Shown here: positions 27,780-37,288 of the stretch, piece by piece
Numbering within the stretch: position 1 is the stretch's first letter
Layout of the letters: each line of letters begins with the position of its first letter
Source of the DNA: Sphingobacterium sp. SRCM116780
GTDB lineage: Bacteria; Bacteroidota; Bacteroidia; Sphingobacteriales; Sphingobacteriaceae
Assembly: GCF_021442025.1 (NCBI RefSeq)
Contig: NZ_CP090446.1
Span: 3,348,001 to 3,412,000, forward strand
Reading direction: 5' to 3'
Length of the DNA: 64,000 nucleotides
Notes under the pieces: generated by a model
The model's database searches: none
What the model was told of the DNA's origin: nothing
Seen by the model: the letters and a program-made list of their open reading frames with translations, nothing else
Position numbers and translations under genes: made by a program

Positions 27780-27940
27780 CCTAAGCAGGGATACTACAGG
27801 GTATAAGCGTAGATAAAGCGTTATTCAAGAGAGCACGATATTTAGAGATGGTAAGTGCGTACTAAGTGCGTTGATAGTGCGTTTTAGGTATACTTTTAAT
27901 ACTGTATGTACGCTTAGTCTACGCTTATCCCCTGCTTAGG
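27780..27940. repeat. interrupted inverted repeat with internal AGTGCGT iterons
   Basis: Left arm CCTAAGCAGGG (27780-27790) plus ATAAGCGTAGA (27803-27813). Both halves are matched in reverse at 27911-27940, where they are contiguous; the left arm carries a 12-base interruption. Between the arms AGTGCGT occurs three times at 27853-27883. Just beyond, CTTAGGCACT is repeated at 27935 and 27946. No coding region is present from 27548 to 28004. Confidence 0.65.
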
Positions 27941-28013
27941 CACTACTTAGGCACTGCTTTAGCCCTACCTAGGAATAGTATGGAAGGTAGAGAAAAAGCT
28001 TTCTTTGTCTCGT

Positions 28014-28125
28014 CCTGAATTGGCTATACAGCATTTGATTGATTATCCTAGATTAGCTATACACCTTGTGCATACAATCCTATAATAACTATACACTATT
28101 TTCATAGTACTGAAATGGCTATACA
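28014..28125. repeat. four iterated 17-bp subterminal repeats in the IS left end
   Basis: A motif ending in CTATACA occurs at 28014-28030, 28047-28063, 28079-28095 and 28109-28125, with 30-33-base periods, about three helical turns. Copies 1 and 2 read CCTGAATTGGCTATACA and CCTAGATTAGCTATACA. Copies 3 and 4 read CCTATAATAACTATACA and ACTGAAATGGCTATACA. The right end of the element carries only one copy. They are likely transposase-binding sites. Confidence 0.75.
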
Positions 28126-28165
28126 TTCGGATATTTCAGTAATGTAGTTAATTTTTCTCTGCTTT

Positions 28166-29194
28166 TTATGTTTGCTTCATTTCTTGTATTTTGAATTGGA
28201 TTAAGCCTTCGGCGACTTCAGTTGATATAGCGGTCGAAGAGTCCCCTATATCAATTGAAGTGCTGTTTTTAGCATTTACACTTTCTTGTTTTTTACGTTC
28301 CCAGTTGACTTTTCTGTAGTTTTTCCAATTTTTGTTTAAGACCCCGGTTTTTAGATGTGCCTGGTTTGGGGTAAGTGATTCACAGCTGTCATGGGGCCTA
28401 AGGTTATTATAGATGTTGATGGCATGGTCTATTTTATCCCGTAATTGTATCATAGATCCCGTATTTCGCTCTATTTCAAACTCTGATTTAAGAATGCCGT
28501 TGATCCTTTCTGCAATGGCATTATCATAAGGACTTCCGTTCTGGGTCATACTAACGGCTACTTTTTGCGTTCTCAATATATCTATATAAGATTTACTGCA
28601 GTACTGTGACCCGCGGTCTGAATGATGGACCAGCGATAAATGGGGTGTTGTCCTTTTTAATACAGCCATCTCCAGGGCCCCGATGCAACCTGCTGCCGAG
28701 AGATCATTTTGCACCCGATGACCCATAATCTGATGAGAATAAGCATCCGTGATCAAACTCAGGTACACAAATGAGTTGTTCAGGGTCAGATAGGTAATAT
28801 CACTCACCCAGACCTGTTCGGCACGGATGATTTCTATTTCCTGGATCAGGTTGTCATATTTGTGCATCCAGTGATTGGAATCTGTAGTAATGCTGCGCCT
28901 TCGGCGCCTTTTGACAAGCATCCCACGGCTGCAGAGCAGATCAAACAGATAGTCCCGTCCTATAGATATGCCATGTTTCAACAACGGGTCCTTTAGCAAA
29001 AAATGCAGTTTTCTGGTGCCCAGCTTTGGTAGGTCAGCCCTGATCTGACCTACTTCCCGTAGCACAACATCCTGAAGAAGAATATCACGTTCAAGGCCCC
29101 ACAGATAATCATAATGGGCATGTCTGGTCTTGCCAAACAGTGAACATAGTGTTTTAACACTTACATCCGGTTCCTGTAACCGGAGCGTGATCAC
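28166..29194 (-). CDS. IS3-family transposase, OrfB (DDE integrase core)
   Basis: 342 residues. The integrase core has the DDE triad: Asp in VWVSDITYLT, Asp in LVHHSDRGSQYCS, and Glu in DNAIAERINGILKSE. Upstream is an HTH_21-like segment with LGTRKLHFLL. The C-terminal tail after RPHDSCESLTPNQAHL is longer than the core needs. The start is GTG (29192-29194), overlapping the OrfA stop as GTGA, so translation is probably coupled to OrfA. Confidence 0.9.
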   Translation of the reverse strand: MITLRLQEPDVSVKTLCSLFGKTRHAHYDYLWGLERDILLQDVVLREVGQIRADLPKLGTRKLHFLLKDPLLKHGISIGRDYLFDLLCSRGMLVKRRRRRSITTDSNHWMHKYDNLIQEIEIIRAEQVWVSDITYLTLNNSFVYLSLITDAYSHQIMGHRVQNDLSAAGCIGALEMAVLKRTTPHLSLVHHSDRGSQYCSKSYIDILRTQKVAVSMTQNGSPYDNAIAERINGILKSEFEIERNTGSMIQLRDKIDHAINIYNNLRPHDSCESLTPNQAHLKTGVLNKNWKNYRKVNWERKKQESVNAKNSTSIDIGDSSTAISTEVAEGLIQFKIQEMKQT

Positions 29195-29709
29195 GGTTTG
29201 GCCCCAAACTTTTTTCTGATGTCCACATGGAATTCTTTACTTGCAATATCAAGCATTATTTCCAGTGACCTGATTTTCAGCTCCGCCAGCTTTAAAGCAT
29301 CGGTGGCAATATTAGAGGATACAAATTCTCTCTCTGCTGAGGGGATCTCAGCAGGCAATAAATCTATCAGTTCCTGCTGCCTGAGTTTATAATGACGGAT
29401 CCACATATTCACTGTATCACGATTCCTCGCATTATATTTCAGCATCGCCTCCTCTATATTGATATGGCCCGAAACGATCTCCCTGGCTATACCCTCCCGT
29501 TCGCAAAGGCTACGTAGTTTAATCTTATTCTGTTGATAAGAAATACTCCCATATTGTTTCAACCAGGTATGTATAGATTTATAACTTATTCCATGACGGC
29601 TACAGACTAAAGCTAAATTCCCTTCACGTTCAACCTCGGATACCACTTCCCGTTTAAAGGAGTCTAAATAATATCGCCCAAATTTCTTGTCCGCTTTTTC
29701 TATTGACAT
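29191..29709 (-). CDS. IS3-family transposase, OrfA (DNA-binding part)
   Basis: 172 residues. Two helix-turn-helix-like segments are seen: FKREVVSEVEREGNLALVCS with HGISYKSIHTWLKQYG, and IEEAMLKYNARNRDTVNMWI. The C-terminal region AELKIRSLEIMLDIASKEF is probably the leucine-rich oligomerisation helix of OrfA proteins. It is the upstream partner of OrfB. Confidence 0.85.
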   Translation of the reverse strand: MSIEKADKKFGRYYLDSFKREVVSEVEREGNLALVCSRHGISYKSIHTWLKQYGSISYQQNKIKLRSLCEREGIAREIVSGHINIEEAMLKYNARNRDTVNMWIRHYKLRQQELIDLLPAEIPSAEREFVSSNIATDALKLAELKIRSLEIMLDIASKEFHVDIRKKFGAKP

Positions 29710-29781
29710 CTTCTAAAGTACTATTTAAGAATTAATAAGTCTGATGTATAGTTTTTTTAGGACGAGACAAAAAAGCTTTCT

Positions 29782-30544
29782 GAAGCTTCGAAGTATTATC
29801 GATAACAGATGCAGTCTGATTGTTTCTTAGAGACAGTTCAGTCATATCTTTTTTAGTTATCCGAGGTTTATCTTGCCATTTTAGTATTCCATCCTATGAT
29901 AACGTGTCTACATCTATTTCTTTCAGCAGATTAAGGCGCTAGACTGCATTTACCCCTAGCGATGAGCAACAACAACACAAGCAACAGTTTCGACTCGTAG
30001 AGAGTCTTAAACAGGGTGCCTTGATGCTGTTCTTTTGTTCCAAGCTAACTCACAATCCCTAGCTCCTTTTCATTCCGATCTTTCTTTAGATTAGAGGATG
30101 GTCTACAGGGAGATTTTTCAACAAGTACCGTTATACTATGAGCTGAAAAATAGCGTATCTATCAACTTTGATGATCGCCCTCTCTTACGGATTCCCGTAA
30201 ATCCGAATGATTATGCTACACTACTTTTGACAATTGTTGATCGTTGGATATGGTTGCATCTAATATTGCAGTATTTTTATCAAAATATCATCATAAACTT
30301 AGCCTAAGAGCGGAAGAACGCTTATATTTTCATTTAATCCTGTTGCTATAGGGGCTGCTTTCTATAATTTTGATTCTAGAAAATATAACCAACGAAAAGT
30401 AACTGTCAAGAAAACTTTAGTATTTAACCTTAGCATATATTTTCTTGTGCTTAAAAATTTATTTTTTAAACTGTTGAATTAGAAGTGTTTTTTGAATTTA
30501 TTAACTTAAAGATTTTGATATTTTTTTATGTTTTATTTTTTTAC
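29782..30544. other. gene-poor stretch between IS and RHS locus
   Basis: No convincing gene over about 760 bases. A 69-codon plus-strand frame at 30098-30307 (beginning MVYREIFQQVPLYYELK) and a shorter frame near 29970-30060 read as possible coding remnants, but I recognise neither. Likely a decayed gene. Confidence 0.4.
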
Positions 30545-30597
30545 TAGATTTGGCAATTCTAAGTGTTTAATATCTTGTTAGCCGATTAAACGCACAC
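30545..30597 (+). promoter_or_regulatory. -7 box and leader hairpin upstream of the RHS locus
   Basis: TAGATTTG at 30545-30552 matches the TAnnTTTG box, 65 bases before the RHS start codon; no good -33 box was seen. The leader then holds GTTTAAT (30573-30579) and ATTAAAC (30591-30597), a 7-bp stem. Confidence 0.4.
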
Positions 30598-30616
30598 TTT
30601 TACTATTACCTTTTAT

Positions 30617-33600
30617 ATGAAGATTAAATATTTTTCAGAGCTCATTTTTATGGGACTGTTATTGCTTGTAACAGATAAGACTTATTCTCAAAGTGGCAAA
30701 CCCCTGATGCAGAAAGGCATCGAAATTCCACCCTCTCCCGAGGTATCAGAATTGGGAAGGATCTCGCAACTGGGAACCGAATTGTTTACAGGATCATCAA
30801 AAGTGGACGTTCCTCTCTATACGATAAAGATCGGCGACATTAATTTTCCCCTTAGTCTGAAATATTCAAATAACGGCATTCGGGTCAGTGATATTCCAAG
30901 TCGGGTCGGTCTGGGATGGTCTACCCTGTTTTCTGGCATGGTAAGCCGGGTAGTAAAGGACGAACCAGATGATGAAAGTACTTTTCTTAGCCCTCCGGAT
31001 TTTAACAGTTTAGACCAGGGAGAACTTACCTACCTCGAATCCGCAAATTTATATGGCAATGATACCGAGCATGATATTTTTTCTTTTGCAGCTGGAGATA
31101 TTTCCGGGCAGTTCTTTATTGATGCGAATAAAATCCCTCGACTCATATCCCATTCTAATGTCAAGATCGACATCGTCTATACTTCAGGTAAAATTGAGCA
31201 GTTCATGATCACCAATGGACTCGGTATCCAGTACTATTTTGGAGAGCAACTGGCCATTGAGAAAACAAGGGAGATTAATTTAAACCCTTCTCAGGGTCCT
31301 AAACAGAAAATCAGTAAAACAGCCTGGTTCCTGACCAAGATCTTATCACCAGAGGGAAATAGCATCAACTTTCAGTACAGCTCCATCTATATCAAAAATA
31401 ACCTGCCGATGCAACAATCCGTGCATCTGGAACCAACCTTTCATAATGGTATTAATCCGATTACAGACTATTGTGGCTACTGCCAAGAAGCTATAGGAGG
31501 TTTATATATTCCGACCATTTATTATGATACCAAGTACCTGTCCAAAATAACAACAAGCAAAGGGGAATCCCTTGATTTCGAATATGAATCCAGACCAGAT
31601 GCAAGTGGTGACAATCGGCTAAAAAATGTGAAGCTGAATTATGGAACAAGTTTGTTGAAACAGTTCGCCTTTATTTACAGTAATGTACCTACCAACGGGA
31701 AATTCTATCTGGATACGCTAAAGATTTTACCGGTTCCAGCTAGTCCGAACCTGTTACCTCAAAATTATATCTTTAGCTATCTATCACCGATGGATGTACG
31801 GGATATCACTTATAAGGGACTTGATTTTTACGGTTTTGACAATGGCATTCTCAGTAATATCAATTTATTTCCAAAATTTAATGGTTACCAGAATTATAAA
31901 AACGGGGATCAGGGAGCAAACCGATCGCCCGATGCAAATTATGCGATAAGAGGTGCTTTAAATAAAATAACCTATCCCACGGGAGGATTTGACGAGTATT
32001 TTTATGAAGGACATGACATACATGTTTCTGAACAGCAGACCAGTACATCTACTGTTTCTGCGGTAACAGACGGTCTCAGTCAGATGACCGGTAAAAGTGT
32101 TTCCTCCACCTTTGTACCTGAACAGACTCAAACAGTGAATATTTCTTATCGTGTCGAATTAAGCCCGGGAGCTCCTTCTGCTGATGATCCCGAATATTGG
32201 CCAGCACAGGATCTAGATCGTAGGGTTGCTACACTGGAATTTTTTAAGGGAGCTACGAGGGTATTTAAACAGGACGTGTGGGGATATGTTAATCTATCCC
32301 AGCCAGTTTCACTTGAACTGGGTCAGACCTATCAGTTAAAAGTTACAGCCTACGGACGTACAAACAGTATTTCTGCTTACCTAGCTTATGATCCCAAAAC
32401 AACTGATATTGATGTCAATAAGCCAGCAAGTGGCATTCGGGTTTCCAAAATTTCTTCATTTGATCCGGTCACCAATAAAACAGAATCCCGGTATTTTAAA
32501 TACTGTTCCTTAGCTGATGGCACAAAATCTTCGGGAGTTGGGAGTATGGGCGGAGGAATTTTTGAATCGAATATGAAAGGAGGTTGGTGCGTTTCCTATA
32601 AACCAAGTGGTGCTCCAATATGGGGAGAAGCATCAACAGTCTGTAATCTGCTATCTGTTCAGTCAAGCAGTACTCCACTTCCCCAAGCTTTTGGTGGGTC
32701 TCCTATGGCCTATAAATATGTGCTGGAAAGCAAAGATCCCAATTTCAATTCAGGAATTGAGCATGAGTTTACAGCCTATAATAATGTGGCCTATCTACAG
32801 GCAATTTTAAATGCACCGATGATGAGCTCTTCTCAAAATTTGAGTGCAGACCTCAATGGAAAAGAAGTTCGAAGTCTGGTATTTAAAAAAGATGTTAATG
32901 GAGCCGTTCAGAAGGTAAGTGAACAATTTAATACATACAACGTATTAAGTCAGGGTGCATTTATTGAAAATTACCTGATCAGAAAGAAATGGGAAAGACC
33001 GGGAGAGACGGATCCAAATGTTATTAGCATGCCACAGGTACTCTCCGGATGGGATGTCAATGTATATACCTATGGCGGAGGTTGGCCTGTTCTTGAATCT
33101 CAGGAAAATGTTGTGTATGATCTAAATGGCAGCAATCCTGTAAAGAATACCGTGAATTACAGCTATCTGAATCCAGTCCATGCCGAACCCACAGAGGAGA
33201 AAAGAACAATGAGCAACGGAAAAGTGAGCACGACGAATTATTTCTATCCAACAGACCTCTCTTCCACGGTATATGTCGGCATGGTCAACAAACACATTTT
33301 ATCCAAGGTGGTAAAAAAGGTGGAAAAGGTGGATTCCAATGTTTCTTTTACGCAAAATATTTATTATAAAGACTGGCTGAATAACGGGAAGGTGTACAGA
33401 CCTGAAAAGTTTACAGTTCAAAGAGGCAGTCTGCCCGAAGAATTAGTCGTTGAAAACATTGCTATGGATAATTTTGGTAATATCAATACTCAAACTAACG
33501 GAACACAGACAACAAGCTACCTGTGGGGTTACGGAGGACAATATCCGATAGCCGAGATCAAGAATGCGACCTATACGGAAGTATTGGCGGTACTGGGGCA

Positions 33601-33865
33601 AACCACTATTAATAATCTCAACGCATTGACCGTTTCGGAAGCAACAATCAATACAGCCATGAATACATTGCGTACCCATGCCAGTCTTTCTAAAGCCATG
33701 GTGACCAGTTATACCTATAAACCTTTGGTGGGCATGACCAGCAAGACCGATCCACGAGGGGTTACCGAGTATTATGAATACGATGGCATGCAACGCCTGA
33801 AAACTGTTCTTGACCAGTTCAAGTACATCAACACAACCATTGATTATCATTATAAGGCCAATTAA
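30617..33865 (+). CDS. large exported RHS-locus protein (upstream partner of the RHS toxin carrier)
   Basis: 1082 residues, signal peptide ending KTYSQ (about 25). The N-terminal half contains FTGSSKVDVPLYTIKIGDINFPLSLKY and GIRVSDIPSRVGLGWST, a start typical of the large Bacteroidota proteins encoded before DUF6443 RHS proteins. YD-like repeats appear towards the C terminus (DPRGVTEYYEYDGMQRLKTV). It has no toxin tip. It lies eight bases before the next gene, so the two RHS proteins are co-transcribed. I infer that they form one shell in two chains, the first supplying the N-terminal part. Nothing in the window encodes a secretion machine. Confidence 0.8.
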   Translation: MKIKYFSELIFMGLLLLVTDKTYSQSGKPLMQKGIEIPPSPEVSELGRISQLGTELFTGSSKVDVPLYTIKIGDINFPLSLKYSNNGIRVSDIPSRVGLGWSTLFSGMVSRVVKDEPDDESTFLSPPDFNSLDQGELTYLESANLYGNDTEHDIFSFAAGDISGQFFIDANKIPRLISHSNVKIDIVYTSGKIEQFMITNGLGIQYYFGEQLAIEKTREINLNPSQGPKQKISKTAWFLTKILSPEGNSINFQYSSIYIKNNLPMQQSVHLEPTFHNGINPITDYCGYCQEAIGGLYIPTIYYDTKYLSKITTSKGESLDFEYESRPDASGDNRLKNVKLNYGTSLLKQFAFIYSNVPTNGKFYLDTLKILPVPASPNLLPQNYIFSYLSPMDVRDITYKGLDFYGFDNGILSNINLFPKFNGYQNYKNGDQGANRSPDANYAIRGALNKITYPTGGFDEYFYEGHDIHVSEQQTSTSTVSAVTDGLSQMTGKSVSSTFVPEQTQTVNISYRVELSPGAPSADDPEYWPAQDLDRRVATLEFFKGATRVFKQDVWGYVNLSQPVSLELGQTYQLKVTAYGRTNSISAYLAYDPKTTDIDVNKPASGIRVSKISSFDPVTNKTESRYFKYCSLADGTKSSGVGSMGGGIFESNMKGGWCVSYKPSGAPIWGEASTVCNLLSVQSSSTPLPQAFGGSPMAYKYVLESKDPNFNSGIEHEFTAYNNVAYLQAILNAPMMSSSQNLSADLNGKEVRSLVFKKDVNGAVQKVSEQFNTYNVLSQGAFIENYLIRKKWERPGETDPNVISMPQVLSGWDVNVYTYGGGWPVLESQENVVYDLNGSNPVKNTVNYSYLNPVHAEPTEEKRTMSNGKVSTTNYFYPTDLSSTVYVGMVNKHILSKVVKKVEKVDSNVSFTQNIYYKDWLNNGKVYRPEKFTVQRGSLPEELVVENIAMDNFGNINTQTNGTQTTSYLWGYGGQYPIAEIKNATYTEVLAVLGQTTINNLNALTVSEATINTAMNTLRTHASLSKAMVTSYTYKPLVGMTSKTDPRGVTEYYEYDGMQRLKTVLDQFKYINTTIDYHYKAN

Positions 33866-33873
33866 CGACATAG

Positions 33874-36800
33874 ATGATGAGAAAGCTTCTTTTGACATTT
33901 TTATTGGCCCCGATGCTACATGCTGCACATGGGCAGACTGTTCCCAATGTGGTGAGTACACCGACTGTAGGGCAGAACTATATACAGACCAGAACCTTCC
34001 GTGATACGGTTACCCTGGCCAAACTGAACAATACCCGTACGATCAAACAGGAAAACCGTACAGTTCAATATTTCGATGGGCTGGGCAGACCGTTACAGAC
34101 CGTCCAGCTGATGGCCAGTCCCGGTTATAAGGATATCGTACAGCATATCGAATACGACGGCTTCGGCAGGGAGAGCACGAAATATCTTCCTTATGCCGAG
34201 CAGACGAGCAATAACGGCAGTTATAAAACCACTGCTAAAACTAACCAGGTCAATTTTTATAAGAGTACTGGCTGGGATATCCATGTCAAGAAAACCGATC
34301 AACCGTTTTCAGTTACGGTTTTTGAGAACAGCCCGCTGAACCGGATACAGCAGCAGGGCGCACCCGGCCTGGCCTGGCAGCCTGCTGCTAACAGAGAAAC
34401 CGTAGCCATTGCTTCTACCACAGGCCATACCGCTGTTACTGAGTATAGTACCAATGTAGCCAATGATGTGAAACTATGGACGGTCACTGCTGCAGGAACA
34501 GGAGCGACCTCGGCATTCTATGCTGCAGGCACATTATATAAGACCATCATCAAGGACGAGAACTGGGTGAAGGCTACAGGTAAACAGGGAACAGTTGAAG
34601 AATATAAAGATTCTGAGGATCGTGTTGTATTGAAGCGCGTCTGGGAAACAGATACCAAGAAACTGGAGACCCATTATGTGTATGATGACTTTGGAGATCT
34701 GCGCTATGTGATCCCACCAGGATATACAGCGACTACCATTACAGATAACAATGCGGACTTTAACGAGCTGCTCTATGCCTACAAATATGACGGTAGAGGA
34801 AGACTGGTCGAGAAGAAGATTCCAGGCAAAGGCTGGGAATACCTGGTCTACAACAAGAACGATCAGGTTGTCCTCACACAGGATGCGAACCAGCGGGGAC
34901 GCAAGGAATGGAGCTATACGCGTTATGATGCTTTTGGCAGGGTAACCACAACAGGACTTTATGTCAATACCAATGCAGCACAGCTGACAAGAGTACAGCT
35001 GGAAACTTATGTGGATACACATGCTGGCCCATTGTCGGAAAGCCGCAATGGAGCAGCTACTTATCCAACGCCAGCAACAACTTTTCCTACAGCAGGTACG
35101 GGCATCACGATCACTCCACTTTCGGTAAACTATTATGACGATTACAGTTTTACAGGTGCCACGACTTTAGCTGTGCAGGGCATAACCAAAAGTCTGAAGA
35201 TCAAAGGTCTGTTAACAGGAAGTCTGGTTTACAAGGATGATGGTACAACACCGCTGTTGACAGTACAGTATTACGACGATTATGGTCGTGTGATCCAGAC
35301 TGCAAGCCAAAATCATCTTGGTGGTACCGATTATGTGACCAATACCTATAACTTTCCTGGAGAACTGCTGACCAGTAAACGGGTACATACCCCAGCGACC
35401 GGAACGGCAACAACCATTCTGACGACCAATGATTACGACCATGTGGGCAGACTGCTAACCACTAAGAAGAAAGTGAATGCACAAACAGAAATCCTTCAGA
35501 GCAAGCTTGTGTATAATGAAATCGGACAGCTGAAGAGCAAAGGTATCCATAGTGAAAACAGTGGTACGAACTTCCTGACCAATATAACCTATGCTTACAA
35601 CGAACGTGGCTGGGGAATCAAGACCTCTGCTCCGCAGTTTACCTATGAGCTGAACTATAACCTGAACAGTGCAGGATCAGCGGTATTGACAAATGCTCAG
35701 TATAATGGCAATATCGCCCAGCAGTTATGGGGTCATGCAGCGACGACCAATAGCACCTTTGTCTATACCTATGATGCCCTCAACAGGCTCAAAAATGGAA
35801 CCAGCACAGGTACGGTCATGAGTGAGGCATTGACCTATGATGATATGGGTAATATCAAGACTTTGACAAGGGACGGTGGTACTACAATTACCTATGCTTA
35901 CAACAATACGAACAAGAGTAACCGATTGGCCACTTTGACAGGCGGACTGACTGGTACATTTACCTATGATCTGAACGGTAATGCGACCAAGGACCGTACA
36001 GGTATGGCCTTCACCTACAATCAATTGAACCTGCCCAAGACAGCGGCAATAACAGGAAGAACAGTTGCTTATCTGTATGATGCAACAGGAGCTAAACTGA
36101 AAAAGACAGCAACAGTTGCAGCTGTTACCACCGAGCAGGATTATGTGGACGGGATCGAATACAGCAAGCTGGGGGCAGCAGCCAGTGTGATCGAACGAAT
36201 CGCTACAGAGGAAGGCTTTTTGCTGAACAGTGCAGGAATCTACAGCTATCATTATAACCTGACCGACCATCTGGGCAATGTTCGCTCGGTGATCAAGCAG
36301 ACAGGAACTGCAGCAGCACCAATTGCAACGGTTGTACAGAAACAGGATTACTATCCGTTTGGAAAGACCAAGTCTATTGTAACTGGTATAAATAGTAAGT
36401 ATCTTTATAATGGCAAGGAGATGCAAGCTGACCTGAATGTGGGTACGCATACCTTGGGAGCTACTTACTTTTTAGAAGGGGAGTTAGATTACGGAGCGAG
36501 GTTCTATGATGCTGAGATTGGTCGGTGGAATGTGGTAGATCCAATGGCGGAAAAATATGAATCTATTTCTCCGTATTCCTATACCTTTAACAATCCTATC
36601 AGATTTATAGATATCAAAGGAAAAGATCCGGGTGATATTGTCCTTTTGTTTACAGGAGGAATTTTAGGGGCGCCTCTTCAAGGGAACACAGAGACTACAC
36701 AGAGGCTGTATAATAATTTGTTGAATAATAGAAACGGCGAAACAATGATGCTATATACAAGTGTCTATTATACTCCTGATTTAATTGTTGAAAGTGCGTT

Positions 36801-37260
36801 GAAACATATTAAAGATAATGCTAAAGCTTTTCCTAATGGAAGGGTAATTCTTTATGGTTATAGTTACGGTGGGGTTATTGCAGATAAATTAGCAGAAAAG
36901 CTTAAAAAAGAAGGTATTGATGTCAATCTTATGATTACGGTAGATGCAGCTGATGGGCCTTGGAGTAATAATGTTAATAGAGAAATGTCAGATAATACTT
37001 TGGCCAATTTGAATTTTTTTCAAAAGAATAAAACGCTTCTAGACCCCACACTTTCTCATGGTGATTATAACTCAGGAAAAAATGTTGTGAATGTTAACAA
37101 GACTAACGATAAATATAAAGGAGAAAAAATGAACCATATGAATGTTGATGATGCGACATTAGGGATTTCTCAAAAAACTATATTGCAATTAATCCAGAAT
37201 ACTAAAGAAGAAAAGCGGACATTAACAAAAGACGAAATCCAATCATTATTTGGAAGATAA
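33874..37260 (+). CDS. RHS repeat polymorphic toxin with lipase-like C-terminal domain
   Basis: 1128 residues. Signal peptide (RKLLLTFLLAPMLHAAHGQ), DUF6443 region (about 25-130), many YD repeats (EYDGFGREST, YKYDGRGRLVEKK, RYDAFGRVTTTG, TYDLNGNATKD), and the RHS core ending [17 protein letters not shown], then NNPIRFID. Beyond about residue 915 the sequence changes to an alpha/beta-hydrolase-like domain: VILYGYSYGGVIADKL places a GxSxG nucleophile at Ser997. Asp1024 (ITVDAADGP) and His1088 (MNHMNVDD) are triad candidates. This suggests a lipase or esterase effector on an RHS carrier. A small membrane protein gene follows at once, the position of an immunity gene. Confidence 0.88.
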   Translation: MMRKLLLTFLLAPMLHAAHGQTVPNVVSTPTVGQNYIQTRTFRDTVTLAKLNNTRTIKQENRTVQYFDGLGRPLQTVQLMASPGYKDIVQHIEYDGFGRESTKYLPYAEQTSNNGSYKTTAKTNQVNFYKSTGWDIHVKKTDQPFSVTVFENSPLNRIQQQGAPGLAWQPAANRETVAIASTTGHTAVTEYSTNVANDVKLWTVTAAGTGATSAFYAAGTLYKTIIKDENWVKATGKQGTVEEYKDSEDRVVLKRVWETDTKKLETHYVYDDFGDLRYVIPPGYTATTITDNNADFNELLYAYKYDGRGRLVEKKIPGKGWEYLVYNKNDQVVLTQDANQRGRKEWSYTRYDAFGRVTTTGLYVNTNAAQLTRVQLETYVDTHAGPLSESRNGAATYPTPATTFPTAGTGITITPLSVNYYDDYSFTGATTLAVQGITKSLKIKGLLTGSLVYKDDGTTPLLTVQYYDDYGRVIQTASQNHLGGTDYVTNTYNFPGELLTSKRVHTPATGTATTILTTNDYDHVGRLLTTKKKVNAQTEILQSKLVYNEIGQLKSKGIHSENSGTNFLTNITYAYNERGWGIKTSAPQFTYELNYNLNSAGSAVLTNAQYNGNIAQQLWGHAATTNSTFVYTYDALNRLKNGTSTGTVMSEALTYDDMGNIKTLTRDGGTTITYAYNNTNKSNRLATLTGGLTGTFTYDLNGNATKDRTGMAFTYNQLNLPKTAAITGRTVAYLYDATGAKLKKTATVAAVTTEQDYVDGIEYSKLGAAASVIERIATEEGFLLNSAGIYSYHYNLTDHLGNVRSVIKQTGTAAAPIATVVQKQDYYPFGKTKSIVTGINSKYLYNGKEMQADLNVGTHTLGATYFLEGELDYGARFYDAEIGRWNVVDPMAEKYESISPYSYTFNNPIRFIDIKGKDPGDIVLLFTGGILGAPLQGNTETTQRLYNNLLNNRNGETMMLYTSVYYTPDLIVESALKHIKDNAKAFPNGRVILYGYSYGGVIADKLAEKLKKEGIDVNLMITVDAADGPWSNNVNREMSDNTLANLNFFQKNKTLLDPTLSHGDYNSGKNVVNVNKTNDKYKGEKMNHMNVDDATLGISQKTILQLIQNTKEEKRTLTKDEIQSLFGR

Positions 37261-37288
37261 CTTAAACTCTATTTTAATTTAAAAAGTC

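Larger units (their letters stand above)
28005..29770 (-). mobile_element. IS3-like insertion sequence, 1766 bp
   Basis: Two overlapping minus-strand transposase genes lie between terminal inverted repeats. The left end reads TTGTCTCGTCCTGAATTGG and continues CTATACA; the right end, in reverse, reads TTGTCTCGTCCTAAAAAAAC and continues TATACA. The flanks carry a direct repeat AAAAGCTTTCT at 27994-28004 and 29771-29781. If this is a target duplication it is 11 bp, longer than the 3-5 bp usual for IS3. Both genes are intact, so the element may be active. Removing it restores a continuous sequence between the inverted-repeat region and 29782. Confidence 0.85.

Noticed and set aside
27548-28004. 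CRISPR array in the repeat-rich region after pyk
   Set aside because: The repeats are inverted and unequal in spacing, with no regular repeat-spacer pattern and no cas genes.
30098-30307. 69-codon frame upstream of the RHS locus as a gene
   Set aside because: No recognised family, no promoter, and neighbouring frames are broken; it reads more like a remnant than a gene.
33443-36450. Long minus-strand open frames opposite the RHS genes
   Set aside because: They are antisense to clear YD-repeat coding sequence and encode Cys/Ile-rich text without domains.
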